A stretch of DNA of 64,000 nt from Vibrio algarum (GTDB lineage: Bacteria; Pseudomonadota; Gammaproteobacteria; Enterobacterales; Vibrionaceae): NCBI RefSeq assembly GCF_028204155.1, contig NZ_JAQLOI010000001.1, positions 806,001 to 870,000 on the forward strand. The letters run 5' to 3'. The translations under genes were made by a program, and so were the position numbers. Positions 1 to 7,820 of this stretch are shown piece by piece (position 1 is the stretch's first letter; the number at the start of each line of letters is the position of its first letter). The notes below the pieces were generated by a model, which worked only from the letters and a program-made list of their open reading frames with translations, had not been told where the DNA came from and searched no databases.

Positions 1-39
1 AACATAGAAACCATGTTGGTTAATCATATAAAAAAATAG
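1..39 (+). CDS. 3' end of an upstream gene, possibly mlaB (partial)
   Basis: Twelve in-frame codons run into a TAG at the window edge, directly before ibaG. In Vibrio and E. coli the gene before ibaG is mlaB, the STAS-domain protein of the Mla lipid-transport system, so this may be its last residues. The assignment rests on expected gene order only; twelve residues are too few to identify. Confidence 0.3.
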   Translation, partial: NIETMLVNHIKK

Positions 40-51
40 ATGGGATCTATC

Positions 52-305
52 GTGGAAAGTACAGACGTAAAAAAATTCTAGAAGAATCTCTTGAAATTCA
101 AGAGATTCATGTAAAAGGTGACGGAAGTCAATTTGAAGTAATTGCTATTGACGCATGTTTCGAAACATTGAGTCGAGTTAAAAAACAACAATTAATTTAC
201 TCTCCTCTGATGGAATACATTCAACGAAATGATATTCATGCTGTTACTATTAAAGCGTTTACCCCAGAAGAATGGGAACGCGATAAGAAATTGATGTCGT
301 TATAA
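52..305 (+). CDS. ibaG: BolA-family protein IbaG, with an apparent one-base frameshift
   Basis: IbaG (YrbA) is a small BolA-like protein that pairs with monothiol glutaredoxins in iron-sulfur or acid-stress handling. From a GTG at 52 the frame opens with VESTDVKK and stops at 79. Shifting by one base in the A7 run at 69-75 restores ILEESLEIQEIHVKGDG and continues to the TAA at 303, including the family signatures SRVKKQQ, SPLMEYI and HAVTIKAFTPEEW. The repaired protein is 84 residues, normal for the family. The gene ends 7 bp before murA, the conserved arrangement. Eight A instead of seven would repair it, so a sequencing undercall is likelier than gene loss. Start choice is tentative because the GTG is preceded only by GGGA. 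Confidence 0.85.
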
Positions 306-312
306 GGTTTAT

Positions 313-1578
313 ATGGAAAAGTTTAGAGTTACGGGCTCCGATACCGCTCTTAGTGGTGAAGTCGAAATCGGCGGAGCAAAAAACGCAGCCTTACCAATTT
401 TATTTGCAGCAATTTTGGCTGAAGAACCTGTAGAAGTATCTAATGTGCCTAAATTGAAGGACATTGATACCACAATGGAACTGCTTACACGTCTTGGTGC
501 GAAAGTGAGTCGTAATGGATCTGTTCATGTTGATAGTAGTACTATCAATGAATATTGCGCGCCCTATGATCTTGTAAAAACAATGCGCGCTTCTATTTGG
601 GCTTTAGGGCCTTTAGTCGCACGTTTTGGTAAAGGGCAAGTGTCCCTTCCTGGAGGATGCGCAATAGGTGCTCGACCGGTTGACCTGCATATTCATGGTC
701 TTGAGCAATTAGGTGCGACTATCACTCTTGACGAGGGCTATGTTAAAGCTGAAGTCGATGGACGATTGAAAGGCGCGCATATTGTTATGGATAAGGTCAG
801 TGTCGGGGCGACAATCACGATAATGTGTGCGGCAGCGCTTGCTGAAGGAACGACAGTTCTAGATAACGCAGCAAGAGAGCCTGAAATTGAAGATACAGCT
901 AACTTCCTAAACACATTAGGTGCCAAAATCTCTGGTGCTGGTGGCGATACTATTACAATTGAAGGTGTTGAGCGTTTAGGTGGTGGTAAACATTCCGTAT
1001 TACCTGACCGTATTGAGACGGGAACATTTCTGGTCGCGGCAGCGGTATCTGGTGGTAAAATAGTCTGTCAAAAAACACAATCATCTCTGCTTGAAGCCGT
1101 TTTAGCTAAGCTAGAAGAAGCCGGCGCAAAGATCGAAACCGGTGATGATTGGATTAGTCTTGATATGACGGGTCGAGAACTAAAAGCAGTATCAATCAGA
1201 ACTGCCCCTCATCCTGGTTTTCCTACGGATATGCAGGCTCAATTTACATTATTGAATATGATGGCTCAAGGTGGTGGTGTTATCACTGAAACTATCTTTG
1301 AAAATCGTTTTATGCATGTACCTGAATTACAACGTATGGGAGCAAAAGCGGAAGTCGAGGGTAATACTGTCATTTGTGGTGATGTAGAAGAACTGAGCGC
1401 TGCTCAAGTAATGGCAACTGATCTTCGTGCCTCTGCAAGTTTGGTTATCGCTGGTTGTATTGCGAAAGGTGAAACTATTGTAGACCGTATTTATCATATA
1501 GATCGTGGATATGAAAAAATAGAGAACAAGCTGAATAAGCTTGGTGCTCAAATAGAGCGATTTAGTGAATCTAGCTAA
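313..1578 (+). CDS. murA: UDP-N-acetylglucosamine 1-carboxyvinyltransferase MurA
   Basis: MurA transfers enolpyruvate from PEP to UDP-GlcNAc in the cytoplasm, the first committed step of peptidoglycan synthesis and the fosfomycin target. The 421-residue length is typical. Lys23-Asn24 sits in the expected GGAKNAALPIL segment and the PEP-attacking cysteine is Cys116 in LPGGCAIGARPVDLHI, so a fosfomycin-sensitive Cys enzyme is expected. The FPTDMQAQF segment of the second lobe is also intact. The ATG is preceded by TAAGG and lies 7 bp after ibaG, so the two are probably co-transcribed. A strong intrinsic terminator follows at 1597. Confidence 0.98.
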   Translation: MEKFRVTGSDTALSGEVEIGGAKNAALPILFAAILAEEPVEVSNVPKLKDIDTTMELLTRLGAKVSRNGSVHVDSSTINEYCAPYDLVKTMRASIWALGPLVARFGKGQVSLPGGCAIGARPVDLHIHGLEQLGATITLDEGYVKAEVDGRLKGAHIVMDKVSVGATITIMCAAALAEGTTVLDNAAREPEIEDTANFLNTLGAKISGAGGDTITIEGVERLGGGKHSVLPDRIETGTFLVAAAVSGGKIVCQKTQSSLLEAVLAKLEEAGAKIETGDDWISLDMTGRELKAVSIRTAPHPGFPTDMQAQFTLLNMMAQGGGVITETIFENRFMHVPELQRMGAKAEVEGNTVICGDVEELSAAQVMATDLRASASLVIAGCIAKGETIVDRIYHIDRGYEKIENKLNKLGAQIERFSESS

Positions 1579-1596
1579 TAAACTAGATAAAATAAT

Positions 1597-1625
1597 AGCC
1601 GAAATCATGTCGATTTCGGCTTTTT
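1597..1625 (+). terminator. Rho-independent terminator after murA
   Basis: A 10-bp perfect stem (AGCCGAAATC / GATTTCGGCT) with a 5-nt loop is followed by TTTTT, 19 bp after the murA stop. Confidence 0.9.
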
Positions 1626-1671
1626 GATTTCTAACTCTTTTATATATATCTAACCATAGCGGAGAAGATAA

Positions 1672-2403
1672 ATGGTTGCATTATTACGTGTTATTGCAGT
1701 GATGATTTTTGCAGTATTCATGTTTGTATTTGGCTGTGGGTATAGCCTACTTACTCCCCGTAACCCTAAACTGGTTTACATCATTGGTGGTAAGTTTTGC
1801 AAGATGGCAAGTGTCTTCGGATTTAAATTGGAATTAAGGTTTCCAGAAGATGCTTACGAAAGAGGCCAACATATGTATGTGGCTAATCATCAGAATAACT
1901 GGGATTTATTTACAGTTTCCGCAGCAGTTACGCCCAAAGTAGTAACAGTAGGTAAAAAAAGTCTGGTTTGGATACCATTGTTTGGTCAGCTTTATTGGAT
2001 TACTGGCAATATACTTATTGATCGTTTTAACCGTTCAAAAGCAAAAGGCACAATTGATCAAGTCGTGGATCGAATGAAATCTAGCGATGTGTCCGTTTGG
2101 ATGTTTCCAGAGGGCACACGCTCTCGTGGTCGCGGAATGCTACCATTTAAAACAGGTGCATTTCATGCAGCTATAGGGGCTGGTTTACCTATTATTCCAA
2201 TAGTTTGTAGTACAACCCAAGACAAAATAAAATTTAATCGTTGGAATAATGGCCACGTTATAGTGGAAATGCTTCCACCGATAAGTACTGAAAATTATTC
2301 TAAAGAGAATGTACGTGAACTAGCAAACTTAGTGCGCGAACAAATGAAAGCGAAGCTAGAAGAGTTAGACCAAGAAGTAGAACGTTTAAACAATCAAAAA
2401 TAA
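1672..2403 (+). CDS. plsC: 1-acylglycerol-3-phosphate acyltransferase, PlsC family
   Basis: Acylates lysophosphatidic acid (or a related lysophospholipid) at the membrane. The 243-residue protein starts with a hydrophobic segment (about residues 4-26). It carries acyltransferase block I, NHQNNWD (HX4D, His73/Asp78), and block III, FPEGTRSRG (145-153). A good Shine-Dalgarno (GGAGAA) precedes the ATG. Length and motifs match E. coli PlsC; the symbol is given by family and could belong to a paralogue, since Vibrio genomes hold several PlsC-like genes. It is a single-gene unit between two terminators and converges with ridA. Confidence 0.88.
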   Translation: MVALLRVIAVMIFAVFMFVFGCGYSLLTPRNPKLVYIIGGKFCKMASVFGFKLELRFPEDAYERGQHMYVANHQNNWDLFTVSAAVTPKVVTVGKKSLVWIPLFGQLYWITGNILIDRFNRSKAKGTIDQVVDRMKSSDVSVWMFPEGTRSRGRGMLPFKTGAFHAAIGAGLPIIPIVCSTTQDKIKFNRWNNGHVIVEMLPPISTENYSKENVRELANLVREQMKAKLEELDQEVERLNNQK

Positions 2404-2424
2404 CAAAATAGAGCTATAAACAAT

Positions 2425-2460
2425 AAAGCGCATGGGTAATAACTCACACATGCGCTTTTT
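2425..2460. terminator. Bidirectional terminator between plsC and ridA
   Basis: Ten-base arms AAAGCGCATG and CATGCGCTTT, a 14-nt loop and T-runs on both strands lie between convergent genes. Confidence 0.85.
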
Positions 2461-2480
2461 ATTTAGTTTGAATAGAAAAC

Positions 2481-2870
2481 CTATTTTACGGCAATGGCTT
2501 CTATCTCAATTTTCACATCTTTTGGCAGTCGTGCAACTTCAACACAAGATCTTGCTGGATAGTTAGCTACCTTATGGTCATCAAAAAATTGACCATAGAC
2601 TTCATTTACAGTACCAAAATCGTTAAGATCTTTAACAAAAACAGTCATTTTAACGATATTAGAAACACCTAAACCGGAAGACTCGACAACGGCTTTAACA
2701 TTGTCCAAAGATTGACGAGCTTGTTTAGCTATATCATCTGACACAATTTCACCGGTTTCAGGAATGACTGGAATTTGCCCCGAAGTTAAAACCATATTAC
2801 CCAAATCGACACCTTGAACGTATGGGCCAATAGCTGCAGGAGCTTGATCGGTATGAAGTACTTTAGTCAT
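2481..2870 (-). CDS. ridA: 2-iminobutanoate/2-iminopropanoate deaminase RidA
   Basis: RidA hydrolyses reactive enamine/imine intermediates released by PLP enzymes, protecting branched-chain amino acid synthesis and other pathways. The 129-residue protein has the YjgF/YER057c/UK114 signature near its C-terminus (YPARSCVEVARLPKDVKIEIE) with the carboxylate-binding Arg107 intact, plus the TSGQIP segment. It is placed between plsC and the argR paralogue, close to the pyrBI-argF block as in other Vibrio genomes. A 158-bp gap upstream probably holds its promoter. Confidence 0.95.
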   Translation of the reverse strand: MTKVLHTDQAPAAIGPYVQGVDLGNMVLTSGQIPVIPETGEIVSDDIAKQARQSLDNVKAVVESSGLGVSNIVKMTVFVKDLNDFGTVNEVYGQFFDDHKVANYPARSCVEVARLPKDVKIEIEAIAVK

Positions 2871-3028
2871 TTTTAATCCTTAATATAGACATGTATTATC
2901 CCTCTCAGTGTTTTTTGAAAGCGCTAGGCTTATAGTCATCCTCTTGTGAATGACTACTTACTGACGGTAATGTTCTAGTTTGCAATAGACGCTCGGACGG
3001 GTCAAAGAGTTTATAGATGAGCTGCTTT

Positions 3029-3520
3029 TTATACAGTCATACCTAAGCGTTTACGTACTATCGCTTCGCACTCAGAGATACGGTTTATGTCTTTTGGTGC
3101 AATCATTACAGTATCGTTTCCCCCAACTGTCCCTAATATCTCTTCATGGGGTTGTATATCGATAATACGAGCCACAAGTTGAGCACTGCCTGGATGAGTC
3201 CTTACAACAACGACAAGTTGATTATGGGTAACGAACTCTACTTGAGACGAAATGGCAGAGTCGACTTTTATACCCTCGTTTTCCATGGAGAGACAATATA
3301 CTTTTTTACCATAAGCATTAGGTACTTTTACCACGTTAAGCCTAGTTAAAACGCGAGAAACAGTAGATTGACTTATGTCCTCGTAACCAAGGTTGATAAG
3401 TTCATTTCTTAAACTTTCTTGTGTACTAAAGCTTTGCTGTTGTAGTAAACGCCTGCATATATCGGTAATGCTATCTTCGTTTGCTGATTTCAAATCGTTA
3501 GAATAAGTAAGATTGTTCAC
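3029..3520 (-). CDS. ArgR-family transcriptional regulator (paralogue linked to the arginine deiminase genes)
   Basis: ArgR proteins are hexameric winged-helix repressors or activators that bind ARG boxes when loaded with arginine. At 163 residues this one has the N-terminal recognition helix (SQSTVSR, 50-56) and the C-terminal oligomerisation/arginine-binding signature GTVGGNDTVMIAP (130-142), which parallels the GDDT motif of ArgR. It diverges clearly from the housekeeping ArgR sequence I remember for Vibrio. Its position beside pyrBI, argF and the arc genes suggests a local regulator of arginine catabolism. The start is a GTG; a few residues of start uncertainty remain. Probably self-regulated through ARG-box-like sites upstream. 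Confidence 0.85.
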   Translation of the reverse strand: MNNLTYSNDLKSANEDSITDICRRLLQQQSFSTQESLRNELINLGYEDISQSTVSRVLTRLNVVKVPNAYGKKVYCLSMENEGIKVDSAISSQVEFVTHNQLVVVVRTHPGSAQLVARIIDIQPHEEILGTVGGNDTVMIAPKDINRISECEAIVRKRLGMTV

Positions 3521-3540
3521 TAACTACGCCTTAATTAATG

Positions 3541-3870
3541 GAGTGAGTTTGAATGCTGGTTCAATAATCCATTTGTTATCCAGAGCCAGTGAATAGATTT
3601 TTAGTTATCTATTTGTATTTTTTATAATAATTTAATCCATTATGATGATTTTAACAGTGCACAAACATGCTTTGTTTGAACTCGATCACCAAACAAAAAT
3701 ATTGCGTATCGGTTGATTTTAAGTGAAATTGAGTATTATTATTCACTTTTACTAGTCATTTATCCATAGTAGATAAGATGGGGATGGATTAATTGAGGTC
3801 TGACAATGGGTTGTAATAAAGAGAGTAAGTTGATGGATTGCTAGTTATTCTAGTTTATTACTCAATAAAA
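3541..3870. promoter_or_regulatory. Upstream region of the argR paralogue with candidate ARG boxes
   Basis: This gene-free AT-rich stretch should hold the promoter of the argR paralogue. By eye, two sites resemble the ARG core TGAATAATTATTCA: 3732-3745 (AGTATTATTATTCA, 11 of 14) and 3590-3603 (TGAATAGATTTTTA, 10 of 14). In DNA this AT-rich such matches are weak evidence. I see no coding potential here. Confidence 0.3.
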
Positions 3871-3904
3871 AAATAACTCACAATAAATAGTGAGTTATTT
3901 TTTT
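3871..3904. terminator. Terminator after pyrI
   Basis: Eleven-base perfect arms (AAATAACTCAC / GTGAGTTATTT) around an 8-nt loop, with T-runs on both strands, 14 bp beyond the pyrI stop. Confidence 0.88.
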
Positions 3905-3917
3905 ATAATTGAGAATG

Positions 3918-4382
3918 TTAATTTCGTTCGGTTACGATTTCTCTTGAGAATACTTTCTCACAATATTTACATCTCAACTGGATATCATCCGCTTTTTTAA
4001 TTACGTTGAAGCTGCTATCAACGGGTTCGCCGTGAGTAATACAGTTAGTATTTGGGCAAGAAAAGATGGCCTCAATTTTGTCAGGTAGCGCGAGGGCAAG
4101 TTTCTTTGTTACTTCATAATTTTCAATTTGATTAACCGTTGCCTTTGGTGCGTACAACGCTAATTGATTGGCCTGATCTTCTGTAATGTAGACATTCTCA
4201 ATTTTGATCAAATCTTTAGCGCCTAACGCTGATGACGGTAGATTTAGCCCCATTGTGATGCGTTGCTCACTCTTATGCATCTTAAATAACTTGAGCACTT
4301 TTATCCCTACATGTGCAGGGATATGGTCAATCACAGAGCCGTTTCTAATTGCTTCTACTTGTAGTTGTGCTTTGTTTACCAT
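3918..4382 (-). CDS. pyrI: Aspartate carbamoyltransferase regulatory chain PyrI
   Basis: PyrI forms the regulatory dimers of the ATCase dodecamer and binds CTP/ATP for allosteric control of pyrimidine synthesis. The 154-residue length is standard. The four zinc-binding cysteines that hold it to PyrB are all present: Cys109, Cys114, Cys138 and Cys141 (CPNTNC and CKYC). It starts 14 bp downstream of pyrB in the same operon and is followed by a strong terminator. Confidence 0.98.
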   Translation of the reverse strand: MVNKAQLQVEAIRNGSVIDHIPAHVGIKVLKLFKMHKSEQRITMGLNLPSSALGAKDLIKIENVYITEDQANQLALYAPKATVNQIENYEVTKKLALALPDKIEAIFSCPNTNCITHGEPVDSSFNVIKKADDIQLRCKYCEKVFSREIVTERN

Positions 4383-4396
4383 TTGATATCCCTCAC

Positions 4397-5326
4397 TTAA
4401 AGATCTTGATTAAGTACTAATGCTAGTAGTGCCTCACGCGCATAAACACCATTTTCGGCCTGTTGAAAATAGTAAGCATGTTTGGTTTTATCGACGTCGA
4501 CTGTGATTTCATCCACTCGTGGTAGGGGATGCAGTACTTTCATATTTTCACGTGCATCGGAAAGCTGTGCAGCTGAAAGGATAAATGCAGATTTGATATG
4601 CGCATATTCAGATTCGTCAAATCGTTCTTTTTGGACTCGTGTCATATAGAGGATGTCGAGTTCTGATATCACGTCGTCCATTTCCTTATGCAAGCTATAT
4701 GGGATACCAGCTTCGTCTAGTTCTTCACATATATAATCCGGCATGGCGAGTGCATCAGGAGCAATAAAAAAGAATCGGTTATTATCAAATTTAGCCAAAG
4801 CTTGAGTTAATGAGTGTACAGTACGGCCATATTTCAAATCACCAACCAAGGCGACGTTTAGGTTATCGAGTCGACCTTGAGTTTCATAAATAGAAAATAG
4901 GTCAAGTAGCGTTTGCGTAGGATGTTGGTTTGCACCATCGCCACCATTAACTACGGGAACTCCGTTTGAAAATTCAGAAGCGAGTCGAGCTGCCCCTTCT
5001 TGCGGGTGGCGCATAACGAAGGCATCGACATATGAGGAGATAACCTGTACTGAGTCAGCTAATGTTTCCCCTTTTTTCGCTAGAGATGTATTTCCTCCAT
5101 TATCAAAACCGATGACAGTACCGCCTAGGCGCTGGATTGCAGTCTCAAAAGAGAGGCGAGTACGTGTCGATGGCTCAAAAAAACAGCTTGCGACAACTTT
5201 ATTTTTCAATAGTTGTGGATTCGGGTCTGACTTCAATGTTCCAGCGGTTTCAACAATGAGCTCTAGCTCATTACGGTTAAGCTCTGGGATGGAAATGATG
5301 TGCTTTTTAAACAGCGAGTTCGCCAT
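4397..5326 (-). CDS. pyrB: Aspartate carbamoyltransferase catalytic chain PyrB
   Basis: Condenses carbamoyl phosphate with aspartate, the first dedicated step of UMP synthesis. The 309-residue protein has the carbamoyl-phosphate motif STRTR (53-57), the HPTQTLLD segment and the C-terminal HPLPRVDEI loop. First gene of pyrBI. Expression is very likely controlled by UTP-sensitive attenuation: a leader peptide ORF and terminator lie directly upstream (5360-5482), as in E. coli. Carbamoyl phosphate is shared with the neighbouring ornithine carbamoyltransferase and carbamate kinase. Confidence 0.98.
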   Translation of the reverse strand: MANSLFKKHIISIPELNRNELELIVETAGTLKSDPNPQLLKNKVVASCFFEPSTRTRLSFETAIQRLGGTVIGFDNGGNTSLAKKGETLADSVQVISSYVDAFVMRHPQEGAARLASEFSNGVPVVNGGDGANQHPTQTLLDLFSIYETQGRLDNLNVALVGDLKYGRTVHSLTQALAKFDNNRFFFIAPDALAMPDYICEELDEAGIPYSLHKEMDDVISELDILYMTRVQKERFDESEYAHIKSAFILSAAQLSDARENMKVLHPLPRVDEITVDVDKTKHAYYFQQAENGVYAREALLALVLNQDL

Positions 5327-5359
5327 GACGCTCTTCCCTTTTTAGTTTATATAATTCTT

Positions 5360-5482
5360 TTAGACAAAAAAAGCCCCCTTAAACAAGGAGGCTTTAATTA
5401 ATGAAATAGCAAAAATAGAAAATGAATATAGTGCCGATACTGGTCGGCAGCGCACCTGGATTTTTAAAGCTACAGGGTTCAT
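5360..5482 (-). CDS. pyrL: pyrBI leader peptide (PyrL-type), 40 residues
   Basis: A 40-codon ORF starts MNPVALKIQVRC and ends FKGAFFV just beyond the attenuator hairpin. It has a Shine-Dalgarno (GATAGG) 3-8 bases before the ATG, and its middle is very pyrimidine-rich, as expected for a UTP-sensing pause region. E. coli PyrL (44 residues) is built the same way: its stop lies past the terminator, so coupled translation prevents the hairpin forming when UTP is low. The peptide sequence differs from E. coli apart from the GAFF encoded by the hairpin itself. The function is inferred from architecture. Confidence 0.82.
   Translation of the reverse strand: MNPVALKIQVRCRPVSALYSFSIFAISLIKASLFKGAFFV
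5366..5394 (-). terminator. pyrBI attenuator
   Basis: On the minus strand, arms AAGCCTCCTT and AAGGGGGCTT (one G-U pair) around GTTT are followed by seven T. The hairpin lies inside the 3' part of the leader ORF and 40 bp before pyrB, the classic attenuator position. Confidence 0.87.
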
Positions 5483-5687
5483 TTCCTATCTCTATTTAGA
5501 CAAATTGCCGGAGATTATACGCGCCTTTTTTGTGAACGCAAGCGATTACATCAAAATTAAATGAAATGCATTACATGGTAAGTTTGTAATGATGTATGTG
5601 TTTTATTTGTCTTTTAAAACATATAGTTAAGATTAATCCTTTGCTTGGGTTTATATTCCGATCAAATGGTCTAAGTTAAGTGAATAA

Positions 5688-5731
5688 AAATGCGCGACCA
5701 ACAGATTTAGGTATCGTTCAGTCGCACATTT
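5688..5731 (-). terminator. Terminator after argF/arcB
   Basis: On the minus strand, an 11-base stem with one G-U pair (AAATGTGCGAC / GTCGCGCATTT) is followed by a T-rich stretch, 10 bp beyond the stop. Confidence 0.65.
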
Positions 5732-5740
5732 ATATTTTGG

Positions 5741-6745
5741 TTATTGCCCTAATGTAGCGACCATTACCGCCTTGATTGTGTGCAATCGATTTTCAGCTTC
5801 ATCAAATACAATCGAGCATTCCGATTCAAATACGTCTTCCGTAACTTCTAACCCAGACATACCATATTTTTCAGCAACCTCTTTACCTACCGTCGTCTCA
5901 TCATTATGGAATGCAGGTAGACAGTGCATAAATTTGGCATGAGGATTTCCTGTTGCCTTCATAGTTTGCATATTTACTTGGTAAGGTGTCATCAACTTAA
6001 CTCGTTCATCCCATGCTTCTTGAGACTCCCCCATCGACACCCACACATCGGTATATAAGAAATCGCAGCCTTGAACGCCTTCCTGAACGTCTTCTGTCAT
6101 CGTTATTTTTGCGCCAGTCTCTTCTGCGATCGCTTGGCATGTTGCAACCAATGACTCCTCTGGCCAAAATTGTTTTGGTGCGACAAGTCTAATATCCATG
6201 CCCATTTTTGCTGCACCAACGAGTAGAGAGTTACCCATATTATTGCGTGCGTCACCGAGATAGGCGAAGGTTATTTCATGTAGCTGTTTACCTCGTCCAT
6301 GTTCGATCATAGTTAGGAAATCGGCTAAAATTTGAGTTGGGTGGAATTCGTTGGTCAATCCATTCCATACTGGTACGCCAGCATGAGCACCTAGCTCTTC
6401 AACTATCTCCTGACCATAACCTCGGTACTCTATCCCATCGTACATGCGACCCAAAACACGCGCGGTATCCTTCATGGATTCTTTGTGACCAATCTGTGAG
6501 CCTGAAGGGCCGATGTAAGAGACCTGAGCACCTTGATCAAAGGCTGCAACTTCAAATGCACAACGAGTACGAGTTGATGCTTTTTCAAAAATAAGAGCGA
6601 TATTTTTACCTGTAAGGCGTGGCTGTTCGTATCCGTTATATTTCGCTTTTTTTAGTTCAGCAGAAAGCTCTAGAAGGTGTTGTATTTCACGTGGTGTGAA
6701 ATCTAGTAATTTTAGAAAGTTACGGTTTCGAATGTTAAAAGCCAT
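5741..6745 (-). CDS. argF: Ornithine carbamoyltransferase (ArgF/ArcB)
   Basis: Interconverts ornithine plus carbamoyl phosphate and citrulline. The 334-residue protein has the carbamoyl-phosphate motif STRTRC (57-62), FHPTQILAD, and the catalytic HCLPAFH loop. It is the third gene of an arcA-arcC-argF run, which suggests a catabolic (ArcB) role: cleaving citrulline made by ArcA and passing carbamoyl phosphate to ArcC. On the other hand, its position beside pyrB is where Vibrio carries anabolic argF. Motifs do not separate the two roles, and one enzyme may serve both. Confidence 0.9.
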   Translation of the reverse strand: MAFNIRNRNFLKLLDFTPREIQHLLELSAELKKAKYNGYEQPRLTGKNIALIFEKASTRTRCAFEVAAFDQGAQVSYIGPSGSQIGHKESMKDTARVLGRMYDGIEYRGYGQEIVEELGAHAGVPVWNGLTNEFHPTQILADFLTMIEHGRGKQLHEITFAYLGDARNNMGNSLLVGAAKMGMDIRLVAPKQFWPEESLVATCQAIAEETGAKITMTEDVQEGVQGCDFLYTDVWVSMGESQEAWDERVKLMTPYQVNMQTMKATGNPHAKFMHCLPAFHNDETTVGKEVAEKYGMSGLEVTEDVFESECSIVFDEAENRLHTIKAVMVATLGQ

Positions 6746-6859
6746 GTTGATTCCCCTTAAATTTTGAGTGGAAACTGACCATATAAGTCAAAATTATGTT
6801 GATAGCCAGTTTCTTTTATTTATATGTAACTCATTATCGAGTTAAAGTGAATAACTATT

Positions 6860-7773
6860 CTATATTTTTGCAATAATATTTGTTCCAGCGTCACCTTTTA
6901 GTATGCGTAAGCCATCTTCTAATGAGCCTATACCAACAAATTTGCCACCTGAATTTATAAATTCACAAGAGGCTTTTATTTTTGGCCCCATTGATCCTTC
7001 ATCAAATTGGTATTTCGCTAATAAAGTTGGAGTAGTTCTTCTGATCGATTCTTGAGTGGGTTTCCCCAGTCTAAATAGACTGCATCGGTGTCCGTTAAAA
7101 TGAGTAGTGCATCTGCATCTAATTGCTTGGCTAGAAAAGCGGCAGACATGTCTTTGTCAATAACCGCTTCGACTCCGACCAGTTTTTGGTCTTCATATTT
7201 AACAGGAATGCCACCACCACCAGTACAAATGACAAGGTGCTCGCGCTCTATTAGAGCGGAGATTGCGTCTGCTTCAATTATCCCTGTGGGTAATGGACTC
7301 GGTACAACTCGACGAAAGTACTCTCCATCAGGTTTAATAGTCCAGTGGTGTTTTTCTGCCAATGAACGCGCCTCGTCTTCTTTATATATTGGTCCAATTG
7401 GTTTTGTTGGATTGGCGAAAGCAGGATCTTCTGGGTCGACGGTCATTTGAGTAAGCATGCAAGTTACATCTGTATTGGGAAGGATGTTTTTAAGCTCTTG
7501 CATCAACATATATCCAATCATACCCTGTGTCTCCGAACCGAGAACATCCAGCGGATACGGGTTTACTTTTTTATACTCTAACCCTTGAAGTGCTAATAGT
7601 CCTACCTGTGGGCCATTACCATGAACCAAGACCACATTATATTCATTTGCTATCTCAGCAATGGTTTTAGCGGCTGTAGCTATATTTGTTCGTTGAGTTT
7701 TAGCTTCTAATGGCTCACCTCGACGAAGTAGGGCATTGCCACCTAGCGCGACTATTACGGTTTTTTTGTTCAT
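6860..7773 (-). CDS. arcC: Carbamate kinase ArcC, with an apparent one-base frameshift
   Basis: Makes ATP from carbamoyl phosphate, the energy-yielding end of the arginine deiminase pathway. The uninterrupted frame (7018-7773, 251 aa) contains IVALGGNAL, VHGNGPQVG, VICTGGGGIPV and DKDMSAAFLA, then ends early after DWGN. Shifting by one base at the GGGTTTCCCC stretch (7058-7067) restores KPTQESIRRTTP, the family signature DEGSMGPKIKA and GSLEDGL..GDAGTNI, ending at 6860. The repaired length of about 304 residues fits carbamate kinases. The missing base is probably an undercall. It sits 47 bp after arcA and 114 bp before argF in one operon. Confidence 0.9.
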
Positions 7774-7820
7774 GCTTTATCTCCATGCTAGTGATATCAC
7801 CAACATATAAATTAGTTTGG

